64,000 nucleotides of DNA, taken from positions 62,001-126,000 of the forward strand of contig JAPLUI010000119.1 in the NCBI GenBank assembly GCA_026397725.1, read 5' to 3'. The stretch is from Verrucomicrobiota bacterium. GTDB taxonomy: Bacteria > Verrucomicrobiota > Verrucomicrobiia > Verrucomicrobiales > Akkermansiaceae. The first letter of the stretch is position 1, and every line of letters starts with the position of its first letter. The position numbers were made by a program, and so were the translations under genes. Positions 23,201 through 28,635 of the stretch are shown here, piece by piece. Below the pieces are notes generated by a model, which did not search any database, was not told where the DNA came from, and was given only the letters and a program-made list of their open reading frames with translations.

Positions 23201-26200
23201 GCGCAGCTTCGCAAGCTGCTCCTGGTGCCGCTTCCGGTCCAGGTCAAGGTGACGGTGGCGGTGCCTGCGGTGGACGATTGGGCCGCGCCCGCGGTATCGG
23301 TGAACGGTCTTGCCGACCAGAGTCCGGCAGGCGTGTAGACGGCTGTCGATCTGCCATCCACCACACCGAACACCGTCTGACCGGTGCCGGAGGCGACGGC
23401 TACCGAAATGTTGGCAGTGGTCGAAGTGCCGGATGCATAGATGCCCAATGGCGTGGTTTGATGCACGCCCGCATAGGTGACTGCACCCACCACGGCACCA
23501 GCAGTCAAGGCGGCGCTCCAAGTGACGGACAAGGAGTTGGCACCCGTTGGCGGATTGAGCAAGCGATAAATATACATGCGCCCGGATCCGGAGTTGGTGG
23601 TGGCGGTGGTTCCCACCTGGGTCAGCGTCTGGCCACCATAGGTGACGCCGGTGGCTGAAACCGTCTGGCTGTCATGGTTCCGATAAGATATTCCGACCAT
23701 CAGGATCCGGTTGCTGCCAGTGGTGCCCGAGTTATAGCTATATGACAAGCTGGAGGCGCTTTGGGTTGCGTTGGCTGACGCCGCGGCACCCACCACGGTG
23801 ATGGTGGAGGAGCCGGCAGTTAGAGCAGCCGTGGTGGTGGTCGTGCCATCGGCGGTGGCCACCGGATCCGCGCGGTCCAAAGCCTGGCTCGGATCGCTCA
23901 GATAGAGTTTTTTCACGGGGGTGGCGGCGACGACCGATGCGGTCGCGCTGGCGGTGAGGCCGGTCACCGAGTTGGTATAACTCGCGGTGAGGCCGTTGCC
24001 GGGCAGCGCGTAGAGCGTGCCATCCTGCACGCCGGAGCCGGAGGTGGTGGACGATGGCAGTTGGGAGGCATTGGTGAAGATTCCGGTATTGACACCCGTT
24101 TCGGTGAGCGTAACCGTTTGCATATCTCCGGTGGTGGGGTCCTGCACGAGAACGGTGACGGTTTGGATCGTGGTGGCGCTGGTGTTGGCCGCCGCGTCGG
24201 TGAGTTTCAGATAGATCCCGCCATTGGCCGGATAGGTGGCAACCGTGGTCCCGCCCGTATCGGTGAACACCACACTGGGAGGAGTCGCCCCGGCGGGCAC
24301 GGTGGTGGTGGTGGTGGCCGTGATCGCCTGACCGCCGGCCGTGGTGGTGGCCAGGTTGACGATGGAGGTGGTGCCCACATTGACCGTGACCCGGTATTTC
24401 ACTTCGCTATAAGATCCCGGAGCAATGGTGGCCAAGGTATATCCCGTTTCATCCACCGGGAACTTGGTGGCCGGCAGGGTGTTGTCCGCCACCGCCGCGC
24501 TGTTCACCGTGGTGCTTGCCGCCACATAGGTCACGGTGGCTGGCAAGGTGTCGAGCACAATGGTGTTGTCGAGATCGACCACCCCCTCGTTGGCGACGCG
24601 GATGGTGTATTCCAAGGTATCGCCCGGATCGATCTGGCCGTTGCTGTTGGCATCGACCACGAGTTTGGCGGTCTTGGTCATGGCCGGCTGGGGGAACGGC
24701 ACGATGGTGGTGCCGAGATCCAGATAGGGACTACCCGGCCCGGCCTTGGAGGGATCCTCGCCCCACGCGGAAGCCAGGCGGGTGCCGTCGGTGGTGAAAA
24801 TCCGGGCCCCGGTCATGTCATTGTCGGCGGTGTCATAGACCCGGATCGACTGCCATTTGGCCACCGTGTAGGAAATATCATATTTGGCATTGTTAGGTGC
24901 GGTGTTGGCCCCGCTGGCGAGGTTGCCGGAATAGTTGACATAGACCGTGGTATTGGCGGTGGGGGTGACCCACACCGGGCTGCCGTTCTGATCGGGCTTG
25001 GTATTGGAGCCGGTGGTGTCCGAGCCGGGTCCCCACGGCACGATGAGGCCGGTGGTGAGGTAGCCCTCGGGCAGCAGCGCGTAGCCCCAGTCATGGGTCT
25101 GGTTGGAAGACGCGGCGGCACCGCTGTCGTTGGTTCCAACGGCATAAAACAACTCGCCGGCGGCGGTATAGAAATGGCCGCCGGAATTCATCGGCATCGT
25201 GAACTGATAGGTGCCGTTGGCGGGCACGCTGAAGGTTCCGGTGCCGCTGGCCGTCTCGTAGGTGACCGTGATGGACGCGACGTTCGGGTTGTAGAGGAAA
25301 ATGTTATGGGTTTCGGAGGCCAGCGTGGTGCCCACCGGCGCATAATAACTCGCGCCCCAGAGGTTCGTCGGCCGGATCGCGAAGGTGCGGCTTTCATAGG
25401 TTGAGCCGATGTCCCCGGTCAACTCCTGGACTTGGACGGGTTTGGTCGCCGTGACCGTGGCACCGGCCCTGACTCCGCCGTTGACAAACATGGAATCGCC
25501 GAGATTGAGGATCTTGGTGACATCGACCGTGCCATTGCCATCGGAATCCACTTGAACGGTCGTGTTGTCCTGGGAAGCGATGATATGCAGGGAGGAATAC
25601 TCGAACAATTGCGCGGCGCTGTCGGTGGTGGTTCCCACCGGGATCTTGAAGGCGGTGCCGTATTTCCGGGTGTCATAGACTTCCGAGGCGGTGCAGAGCA
25701 CGGTACCCGGAACCGTGGCCCACGCGGCGCGGGTCACGGCGATGGCGGCGGTCGCCGCGATGCGGTCGCGGCCATCGTAGGCCAGGGTCGCGGCGCTGCG
25801 CGGCAGGTTGACGGCATTCTGCAACTTGATCACCGCGCCGGCGGGCAGAATATTGGTTGGATAGCCGGGGGGCTGGCCGTGCGCCGGATTGCCGTCGCCC
25901 CAGATTTGGGTGTTGGTTTGGGTGGGATTGGCCAAATCCGCCTCATAGCCGTCCTCCCATTGGTCGAATACGATGATGGTTCCGGCGGTCGGCACCACGA
26001 TGGAGATGGTGGACTTGATCTGGTTGCCCACGGCGGTTCCGCTCGTGTTGATCGCCTTGAGTGACGTCTGGAGATCCGTTTCAGGAAATGGCACGAAAAA
26101 TGTTTGCTTCATGGTCGGCAGGGCCGCCGCCGGCAACTGGGACAGCAACAGGGCAAGGGCCACCAGCCGACCCGCGAGGAGGATCGAATGCGGCGAGGCT

Positions 26201-26235
26201 CCTTGAAGGCAGGCAATGGGATTCTTGATTTTCAT
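8299..26235 (-). CDS. Giant secreted repeat protein (adhesin-like, 5,978 residues)
   Basis: The start at 26235 (MKIKNPIACLQ) gives a Sec signal peptide ending near ALP; the frame is open to 26355 but those residues look non-coding. Approximate order: a unique N-terminal domain (40-515); a DUF11-like domain (515-635); beta-sandwich modules (650-1380) with VTLTETGVNTGIF repeats; two more DUF11-like domains (1390-1630); one SdrD-B-like domain (1637-1740, DKNNNGLPDSGEG); 14 tandem units of about 233 residues (1745-4942); three SdrD-B-like domains with DxNNNGxxDPGEPG calcium-type loops (4943-5390); a carboxypeptidase-regulatory-like module (5393-5480); a Gly-Asp motif NPDGDAYDNLAEYAF; and a C-terminal TIGR02597-like domain (5660-5978). 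It is rich in Thr, Gly, Val, Asn and Ala and nearly free of Cys. The likely role is adhesion or matrix formation on the outside of the cell. No C-terminal membrane anchor or sorting signal is visible. The size is exceptional and the frame shows no break. Confidence 0.85.
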   Translation of the reverse strand: MKIKNPIACLQGASPHSILLAGRLVALALLLSQLPAAALPTMKQTFFVPFPETDLQTSLKAINTSGTAVGNQIKSTISIVVPTAGTIIVFDQWEDGYEADLANPTQTNTQIWGDGNPAHGQPPGYPTNILPAGAVIKLQNAVNLPRSAATLAYDGRDRIAATAAIAVTRAAWATVPGTVLCTASEVYDTRKYGTAFKIPVGTTTDSAAQLFEYSSLHIIASQDNTTVQVDSDGNGTVDVTKILNLGDSMFVNGGVRAGATVTATKPVQVQELTGDIGSTYESRTFAIRPTNLWGASYYAPVGTTLASETHNIFLYNPNVASITVTYETASGTGTFSVPANGTYQFTMPMNSGGHFYTAAGELFYAVGTNDSGAAASSNQTHDWGYALLPEGYLTTGLIVPWGPGSDTTGSNTKPDQNGSPVWVTPTANTTVYVNYSGNLASGANTAPNNAKYDISYTVAKWQSIRVYDTADNDMTGARIFTTDGTRLASAWGEDPSKAGPGSPYLDLGTTIVPFPQPAMTKTAKLVVDANSNGQIDPGDTLEYTIRVANEGVVDLDNTIVLDTLPATVTYVAASTTVNSAAVADNTLPATKFPVDETGYTLATIAPGSYSEVKYRVTVNVGTTSIVNLATTTAGGQAITATTTTTVPAGATPPSVVFTDTGGTTVATYPANGGIYLKLTDAAANTSATTIQTVTVLVQDPTTGDMQTVTLTETGVNTGIFTNASQLPSSTTSGSGVQDGTLYALPGNGLTASYTNSVTGLTASATASVVAATPVKKLYLSDPSQALDRADPVATADGTTTTTAALTAGSSTITVVGAAASANATQSASSLSYSYNSGTTGSNRILMVGISYRNHDSQTVSATGVTYGGQTLTQVGTTATTNSGSGRMYIYRLLNPPTGANSLSVTWSAALTAGAVVGAVTYAGVHQTTPLGIYASGTSTTANISVAVASGTGQTVFGVVDGRSTAVYTPAGLWSARPFTDTAGAAQSSTAGTATVTLTWTGSGTRSSLRSCAGGVSLKPATSASTPVTFTQAPAMAKAFTMPAGGTIGLTTYLSGITGTMPATPAVTATLKKGTTYAGATTFATLTSPTYAGTSPTGTLTWSGSLASATTVAIGEFIYLDIANGQSGVSFAIDYDSTTKPSAISLPTSTVITVDSYGIYDAPYPGGSLISGVNNGKKAYFRATASDPFGAYDISSLDVTITNPSGGTASANLTSTVASTASSKTYEYPWTAGPSLGGYSITVKANEGTEGISATSTTPLQVSQQDLGTPSTTTFTDASGNTLTSYTTSGPAYVQVIDGDKNTDPLTVQTITAVVTTSTGDRETVTLTETGVNTGIFRSGPITVNTNTVTQGNNALNIVAGASLLVTYVDAVDATDTSSANAVIATASTTSVSIYKSLVSPTSGSTLLNGAVVYNIQVANTGSLSLPTVSVSDSFDSVKLQYVSASVTPSSTGTGTLSWTNVGPLTSGQMVNIQVTFKAIATGTAANSASAGGTATAGPSTANVAIDSPHVTIIKTLLTPPSGPAYKGDNVTFRLLIANDGTTAVTTLPVTDTFSGRSFQFVSATIAPDSSGSGSLLWNNVGPLAINASKTIDVTMLVNGAAAPAANTADVSYAVDASGNSLPPVNSTASITTLAGTIGSRIFQDKNNNGLPDSGEGIANVTVFADLNNNGVRDAGEPFAVTDSTGTYQLYNLARTTYTVVVDASTLPDYLTKQVADPDATKDNKTTVTLTTLAMDNTTSNFGYQYPSVSGNVYDDANGLLGTPVNTVDGTGTNAAGSLNAILVNSSNVVVKSVTVAAGGTYTFPNVTPNNYTVVLSTTAGTVGAAPPAAALPAGWVNTGEFLGSGTGSDGTVNGILAVTVGASDVSNANFGIDQRAVPNAVSSSPANPGGTTKVTVPTLSGTDPEGSPVTTMIIKTLPTNGVLYYDNVAVTVGQTIAGYTPSLLTVDPTANGAATVTFNYSVVDAAGVESSTTAAVTMTFTAQSTYISIGGNVYDDANGLLGTPTNTVDGTGTNAGGVLYANLVNSSNNVAEVVAVAADGTYSFGSVASSGTSRNYTVVLSTTAGTVGSTAPTAALPSGYVNTGEFLGSGTGYDGTVNGILAVAVTTANVTTAKFGIDRLPTANTVSAPSQPNPGGTTRVTVPALSGTDPEDGTTSTVVITALGTNGTLYYNGTAVTLNQSIASFNPTLLTVDPTGAGTGGITVTFTYAVTDAAGKSSPAATVTMPLTGISVSGNVYDDANGLTDSMVNGTGTNAGTTLYAYLVSGTTISQRTTVGADGSYLFPSTVAAGSYTVRLSTTYVASGTVPAAALPSGWVNTGEFVGTGVGNDGTVDGSVAVTVGTASVSNVNFGIEQKPTANAVTAAAQVNPGSTTKVLVPALSGTDPEDTTTTTVVIQTLPPNGTLYYNGSAVTQGQVIPSYNASLLALDPNDGSLTVSFTYSVQDLAGIKSVAVTVTMPFTDISITGNVYNDANGLTDSTVNGTGTNAAGTLYANLVNGSNLVLQSVLVAVDGSYAFSRVAPNANYSVVLSTTQGLIGGVAPAAELPSGYVNTGENLGAGTGSDGTPDGSLTVAVTTNSVSNANFGIDRTPTAAVVVASSQLNPAGTTKVVVPALSGTDPEDGTTSTVVISTLPSNGTLYYSGTAVTLGQSITGYNASLLTLDPNDGSITVSFTYAVTDAAGKNSSPASVSMPFTAVGIAGVVYDDANGFTDNTVNGVGTNAGGTLYANLVDGANKVVQAVAVAANGSYNFGTVVPNASYTVVLSTTQGTTGATAPAATLPSGYVNTGENIGTGIGSDDTTDGILAVVVTTSSVTNVNFGIEQPPTATPVSASSQLNPGGTNRVTVPALGGTDPEDGATGTVVISTLPSNGTLYYSGTAVTAGQSIASFNASLLTLDPNDGNITVSFTFAVTDAAGKTSAPASASMPFTAIGISGNVYDDANGLTDNIVNGTGTYAGGTLYANLVDSSNVVQAVAVASSGTYTFGTVAPNTSYTVVLSTTQGTVGNAAPAAALPSGWVDTGEHVGAAAGSDGTPDGSLAVAVTTSSVSNANFGIERLPSANSVSAAAQVNPGGTITVAVATLSGSDPEDGSVTTFIIKTLPSHGTLYYNGTAVSAGQTITSFDPALLTVDPATGNVTVSFNFAVVDAAGKESVPASVTMPFNSGSAAISGQVFDDANGLTDNTVNGTPTNADGTLYANLVNAGTVEQVVAVAVDGTYTFATVIANTTYTVLLSTTQGTIGNAAPAAALPSGWVNIGEHLGAGTGSDGTVDGILTVPVATSGVSSANFGIERPPTATTINAASAINPGGSSVVAVPALIGTDPEDSSVTTFTINTLPNNGTLYYNGTAVTPGQILTNYNANLLKLDPNDGSLTVSFTYSAIDAAGKSSSPATVNMPFAAISIAGNVYDDANGLLGTPVNTVDGTGTNADGLLYANLISGGNVAQVVAVAANGSYGFGTVAPNTNYTLVLSTTQGTVGSAAPVAALPAGYVNTGENLGAGAGNDGAVDGTLAFAVTTSGVTNANFGIDRIPTAAPVSAASQLNPGAANRVTVATLSGTDPEDGTTGTVVISSLPSNGTLYYNGTAVITGQSIPSYNPALLALDPNDGGITVTFTYSVTDAAGKDSAPASVSMPFTTIGISGYVYEDANGLLGSPVNTVDGSGTNVGNTLYSNLVDGANKVAQTVAVATNGSYAFAAVIPNTSYTVVLSTTQGTVGSAAPAAVLPYGYVNTGEHVGASAGNDGTPDGILAVAVTTSSVANANFGIERPPTANTVTVSSQLNPGATNKVVVATLNGTDPEDSSVTTFIIKTLASNGTLYYSGTAVTAGQSISNYTPSLLTLDPNDGAVSVSFTYSAVDAAGKESSAPATVTMPFTAIGIAGNVYDDANGLLGTPVNTVDGTGTFAGGTLYANLVDGTNKVVQAVAVAVDGSYAFGTVAPNTSYTVVLSTTQGSVGNTAPASALPTGYVNTGENLGSGTGSDGTPDGRLAVAVTTGSVSNANFGIDRTPTANAVTAATQLNPGGANRVTVPALSGTDPEDGTTSTVVFSTLPSNGTLYYNGTAVTAGQSISSYSASLLTLDPDDDTITVGFTYSVTDAAGKSSPPVSVSMPFTAIALSGTVFDDANGLLGTPVNTVDGSGTSAGDLLYANLVDGTNKVVQVVAVDIDGSYTYGTVVPNTSYTVVLSTTQGTVGSSAPAAALPTGWVNTGENLGAGTGSDSTVDGILSVAVTTASVSDANFGIEQLPTAAQVSSTAVVNPGGTTKVTVPTLSGTDPEDDTIITFVIKTLPTHGTLYYNNSLATVGQVVTSFEPALLKVDPADGNVTVSFNYAVQDAAGKESPAASVTMPFNSGTAAISGLIYDDANGLTDSTINGTLTNAGGTLYANLVSGGTVKQVVAVAVDGTYTFDTVNSNTTYTVVLSTIQGTVNLAPPAAVLPAGWVHIGEFLGDSAGNDGTVDGILSVPVATSGVSNANFGIERLPSATGINAASQINPGGSTVVSVPTLSGTDPEDGTVTIFTIKTLASNGTLYYNGTAVTLGQIITSYTPSLLTVDPNDGSVTVSFTYAATDAAGQSSTAATVTMPFTAVGIAGNVYDDANGLTDNTVNGTGTNAGGTLYANLVDGTNKVVQTVAVAAGGSYSFGTVAPNTNYTVVLSTTQETVGSTTPAAALPSGWVNTGEHLGAGTGSDGTVDGILAVAVTTSSVINANFGIEQPPTANNVTETSQLNPGGTNKVVVPTLNGSDPEDTSPTTFTIKTLATNGTLYYNGTAVTLGQVITSYTPSLLTVDPVDGAVTVSFTYSVTDAAGRESAAATVTMPFTPLGIAGNVYHDTNGLTDNTVNGSGTNAGGPLYANLVDGSNNVVQTVAVDAGGSYSFGTVAPNTSYTVVLSTTQGTTGATAPAASLPSDWANTGEHLGASAGSDGTVAGILAVAVTTSNVTNANFGIEQSATIGNLVWEDYNNNGLVDPGEPGCDGVTVQLWSDINNDGVFEPGGADSQTPLSTVTSGGGVYGFSGVIPGKYFVVIPTPPANHALSSTHTTTLDNQVDNDDNGVQTGGVNTPTVSPAIDLSPAEIDNTIDFGFTDPSIGNLVWADLNNNGQVDPGEPGIPGVLVELYNSGGSKVNETTTDSNGYYLFEGNAPSSYTVRIPASNFLTGGALRHYLAVSTTVATTDNQVDDDNNGFQPGGPGTVVNSPLIALSGNGEPIDSGTETGRGKELDNGDDAGADMTVDFGFTPNLSLGNRVFADNGDGGGTANDGILNGTEPGIAGVVVKLFAADLSGNPTVSALAPQTTDSNGYFRFDDLTAGTYVAVVDVAISPNLTGKLSSSGASSDTAITGDLKDHGKDTPVTVGDVVDGIPSTPITLVGGLQLTGEATGSGQGGNGASGDVFDNLTLDFGFYPLSVISGYVYAGTAPITGVWLTLLDQSGSTVATVQTNSSGYYQFNDVPPGSYRVAQTQPTGYTSYNYGGDGGDIDIIGDVTRITVTSGQTKAENNFFETSDCPSDWATWINQRPPQTAASNPDGDAYDNLAEYAFAMPSDSGAGNAWWIQPAGDTLEGVFIRPVGATHNVTYTLQAATTLGTSTVWVDIVIPSDHITVVPNGSCFETVTFLDLETLTDGKPFVRIKAALDETNDEVIDHTSYTEVEGWKETTLGLHCSTYNNPFLRETAFTGTVSSVSANEPVITFGSTVGLTFAPSGSYYLEVTSGDNVGHRFDVVLANGSTVTLASDDTLCSAGPPFNTLIVPASAGSPLPASLANDTVVIRRHWTLGEMFFPVSGFHADSDPASADQVQTFAGGAWTTYWLKNPTTPTWVTAVAEPYTDRGSDVIPPGQGVFVDKRGTATSILAYGEVRANAFVRPLCAGLNLVGGGYPLDQFARGDTPGLYGRAMNLGVAPTGFFGSRDFKTADSFFVWQGDENATANGYDTYYLLNRDTVVPAQIKWVKVGDIISLRSHDASPLFLGDRSVFIRVKDPLPAYTIPSPWAP
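11400..21000. repeat. 14 tandem coding repeats of about 700 bp within the giant gene
   Basis: Each unit encodes a GNVYDDANGL-type module (about 105 residues, carboxypeptidase-regulatory/SdrD-B-like) and a cadherin/Big-like module (GTDPEDG.., NGTLYYNGTAVT, VTDAAGKxS). The complement of the VYDDANG codons recurs near 11767, 12470, 13168, 13883, 14596, 15310, 16017, 16715, 17421, 18123, 18824, 19521, 20250 and 20970, so the period is 697-729 bp. In order of translation, units 1, 2 and 8-11 carry a longer loop (LGTPVNTVDG type) and units 3-7 and 12-14 a shorter one (TDNTVNG type). Confidence 0.9.
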
Positions 26236-26420
26236 GGGACAAAGGGCTATGGCAACCGGTAGCCAGTTGCCCGAACCATGCAATGACGGCGGCAAATAGC
26301 TGCGTTGGGGAAGCCAACGCGGAGAATGTCTAACATTCCCCCCAGCACAAGACATTTTTCAAATAATATTTTCAAGACCGGGAGGTGTCCGGGTTCACCG
26401 GCGGTTGTGCCGGCCACTGC

Positions 26421-26648
26421 GGCGGGGATGGTCCCGCCGGGCATGCGCGTCAAGTTAAGGGAAATGTGATCCCTGTTACCGACAGTGACCCGCAACAGCA
26501 GTCCCTAACAGGACATCCTGCGGTCCGATCGGACCGCAGGATGTCCAGGTAGGGTGGGGATTGTGACGAGGTTGAGCGTAAATTCGCGAGGAACTTACCG
26601 GTACAAGGCGTCAGGTCCTTAACTTGGCGGGCATGGTCCCGCCGGGGG
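26421..26648. repeat. MITE-like repeat element with REP-like hairpin ends
   Basis: Two direct copies of GGCGGG-NATGGT-CCCGCC lie at 26421-26438 and 26626-26643; each can form a 6-bp stem. Just inside them are inverted words: GCATGCGCGTCAAGTTAAG (26441-26459) and CCTTAACTTGGCGGGCATG (26617-26635). The perfect palindrome at 26511-26546 lies near the middle. The left arm continues as a 39-nt stretch (26439-26477) found again, reversed, at 38113-38151. No coding capacity was seen. Confidence 0.6.
26511..26546. repeat. Perfect 36-nt palindrome
   Basis: GGACATCCTGCGGTCCGA is followed directly by its exact reverse complement, giving 18-bp arms and no spacer. It is not followed by a T-run on either strand, so it does not look like a simple intrinsic terminator. 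It sits near the centre of the repeat element at 26421-26648. Confidence 0.9.
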
Positions 26649-26834
26649 CCTCGCCATGATGGTTGCGGGCACCGCCAAAGTCCGGCCATGCACGGGTCTG
26701 GCGGCCTTCGTTGCGCATGAAGTCGGCGACGATTTTGCCCGAAGTCAGCGCCGCCCGCCCGCTTGATGCAGGAGCCGGACCGGAACAAGGCACCGGGCGG
26801 CCTGTTCACCAGCGGGTGGGGGACATTAGGCGGA

Positions 26835-27389
26835 TCACGGCTGTGGCGCCCGGTAGATTTTCGGGACGAAGTCGGGCGGGGTCTTCATTTCAAACAAGTC
26901 CTCGCCCACCTGCACCAGGTGCCAGCCATGCGCCAACACCGCTTGCCGGGCTGCCGCACTGCCCTCCACATAAGCCACCATGCCCTGGAACTCCTTCTCC
27001 CGATGCTCCGGCATCCAGTGGAAAAGGCTGTCCATTTTCCGCTTCATCTGCTCGATGGTCGCCAGGTCCAGACTGCTCTTGACCTCCACCATCATCCCTT
27101 GGCTCGTCTCGCCATTGCGATAGGCCAAGACATCGTACTCCTGACTCTCCCCGCCTTTGACCACCGAAAACCGGGGGGTGACCGCCTCCATGCCAAACTC
27201 TGTCCGCAGGATGCGCTCGATGGAAGAAAAGGCCAGCCCTTCCGCGAAAGCCCCGAATTTGTTCCCCAGCCCGCCAATCTGCTTGCCAAGTTCCTTGAGC
27301 TGGCGGTCCGTCTCCTTTACAATGCGGTCCGTCTCCCGTTGGGAGATCGCGGTGGATTCGATGAATTGCTTGAGTTCGACGGTGGACAT
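26835..27389 (-). CDS. DUF3782-type protein with a PD-(D/E)XK nuclease-like fold
   Basis: 184 residues from the ATG at 27389 (MSTVELKQFIESTAIS); an alternative ATG lies five codons upstream. A coiled-coil N-terminus (ETDRIVKETDRQLKELGKQI) leads into a compact domain with FGAFAEGLAFSSIERIL, YDVLAY and MMVEVKSSL. The spacing D..(x~17)..ExK resembles the active site of the PD-(D/E)XK superfamily, and the whole pattern matches the DUF3782 family. These proteins are common in cyanobacteria and PVC bacteria, often in multiple copies, and their role is unknown; a mobile-DNA or DNA-processing role is often guessed. It stands alone between a repeat element and an IS4 remnant. Confidence 0.75.
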   Translation of the reverse strand: MSTVELKQFIESTAISQRETDRIVKETDRQLKELGKQIGGLGNKFGAFAEGLAFSSIERILRTEFGMEAVTPRFSVVKGGESQEYDVLAYRNGETSQGMMVEVKSSLDLATIEQMKRKMDSLFHWMPEHREKEFQGMVAYVEGSAAARQAVLAHGWHLVQVGEDLFEMKTPPDFVPKIYRAPQP

Positions 27390-27765
27390 GCCGGATGTTC
27401 GCACCCACCCGCGGCCTTGTCAAGGGGGGCACGGCTGGACGGGTCGGCCGTCCGTTGTCCGTGGTCCTGAAATTTGGGAATGGAAACCGCGGATAAGATT
27501 TGGGGAGGGTTGCGTAAAAAAGGTGATGCACCTGAAAGAGTTATACCGTCTTCACAGATAATTGAGAATCTGAAATCCGCAGTTCTCAACATGCTGTCCG
27601 GCAAAGAACCTGGCGGGCGGGTGTGGAACCGGAAATTCGCCCGTCCGGTTCTGAGGGAGCGCGGACCTGCTGTCCGCATGCCCATGGTGAGAGCAAGGGA
27701 AGACTGCAAGGCTTCCGCTTCCGCGTCCCATGGGCATGGTGGGCGAGACGCCAAATGCTGTCCAC
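27390..27765. other. Non-coding spacer with a short inverted repeat
   Basis: No gene was recognised. ATGCCCATGG (27678-27687) and its reverse complement CCATGGGCAT (27728-27737) form a spaced inverted repeat that could be a scar or an IS end. The word AACCGCGGAT at 27486 recurs at 38266. Confidence 0.4.
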
Positions 27766-28468
27766 TTAGCAAATCATGACAATGGTATCGCGTTTTCTGG
27801 TGGTGGGTTTGGTGCCCTGCTTTCGGACCGTGAATTTGGGCCGCCGCTTCTGCTTGATACATCGTTGGGTGCTGCGTCCGCGACTGCTGCTGGTTTTGGT
27901 ATTGCCGATGTCCTCGCGCATCCTCGCGAATACGGCGGCTCTGGCCTCAGGGGGAAAATGACAGGACCGGGCCTGCCTGCGTGGATCTGATGATTTGGAT
28001 GCTGTCCTCGTAGCTCAGCTTGTCCGGGTCAATCTTTTGGTCCAGAGCCGCCTGGGCCATCATTTTGCGCACCAGGTAGTGGGCCAGGATCATGCCCCAG
28101 AATTCCTGCCTGACCAGTTCGGGCTTCTTGCTGCGCAGTGTGATTCTGTCCTTGCGCAGGATGGTTTTGGTTTCCTTGATCGTGATCTCGATCTCCCAAC
28201 GCTGGGGATAAAGAGCAGCGAGTTCCCTGGCGCTGGCCTGCGCCGGATCCAGAATCGTGGTGATGAGTCGGTAGACCTCGTCTTGAAAGCCGGTCGCACC
28301 CGGATCCTTGATCCGGTATTCGATTACCCTCACGATGAGCGCCTCGCGACCCTTGCGCCGTTGGTCATCCGGCAGCCATTCGGCCAGCCAGGAGCCATCG
28401 GGAAGATTCTTGTCGCATTCCTCGACGACAGCCCGGACCGCCGGGAGGGGGTAACACAGCGACAGCAC
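27766..28468 (-). pseudogene. IS4-family transposase, C-terminal part with frameshift
   Basis: The frame 28468-27947 contains LYPQRWEIEITIKETKTILR, then LRSKKPELVRQEFWGMILAH and YLVRKMMAQAA, the conserved C-terminal catalytic block of IS4-family DDE transposases (Y-x2-R-W-x-I-E, with the catalytic Glu). The frame ends at ..VLSFSP-stop in a C-run; one base away it continues as PEARAAVFARMREDIGNTKT to a stop at 27766. A one-base indel at about 27947-27953 therefore splits the C-terminus. The N-terminal half, with the first two catalytic Asp residues, is missing. The remnant ends about 170 bp from the 3' end of the polyprenyl synthase gene. Confidence 0.8.
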
Positions 28469-28635
28469 CCCGACGCTAAGATGTTCGATGGCAGCCGCGG
28501 ACAGCCGGGTTCAACGGGATGGAATGATCTAACGCGCGGCTTGGCGGCGGGCAGCATGCCAGCGGCACAGTGGTCCGGGCATCCTGCCTACCCGTGCATC
28601 GACCAAACCAACTGAACCGGATTGGGCACCCGCCC

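Larger units (their letters stand above)
26236..26834. other. Repeat-rich intergenic region upstream of the giant gene
   Basis: About 600 bp. It should hold the promoter of the giant gene, but no clear sigma-70 boxes were picked out. It contains two REP-like hairpins, a perfect palindrome and a 39-nt sequence shared with 38113-38151. Open frames across it (for example 26450-26809) have no recognisable domain and are considered spurious. Confidence 0.6.

Noticed and set aside
24061..25404. 447-codon plus-strand frame inside the giant gene
   Set aside because: It is antisense to a repeat-rich coding region of high GC; it has Gly/Arg/His-rich composition with no domain and is a shadow frame.
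26450..26809. 119-codon minus-strand frame
   Set aside because: It runs across the palindrome and REP-like repeats and shows no domain.
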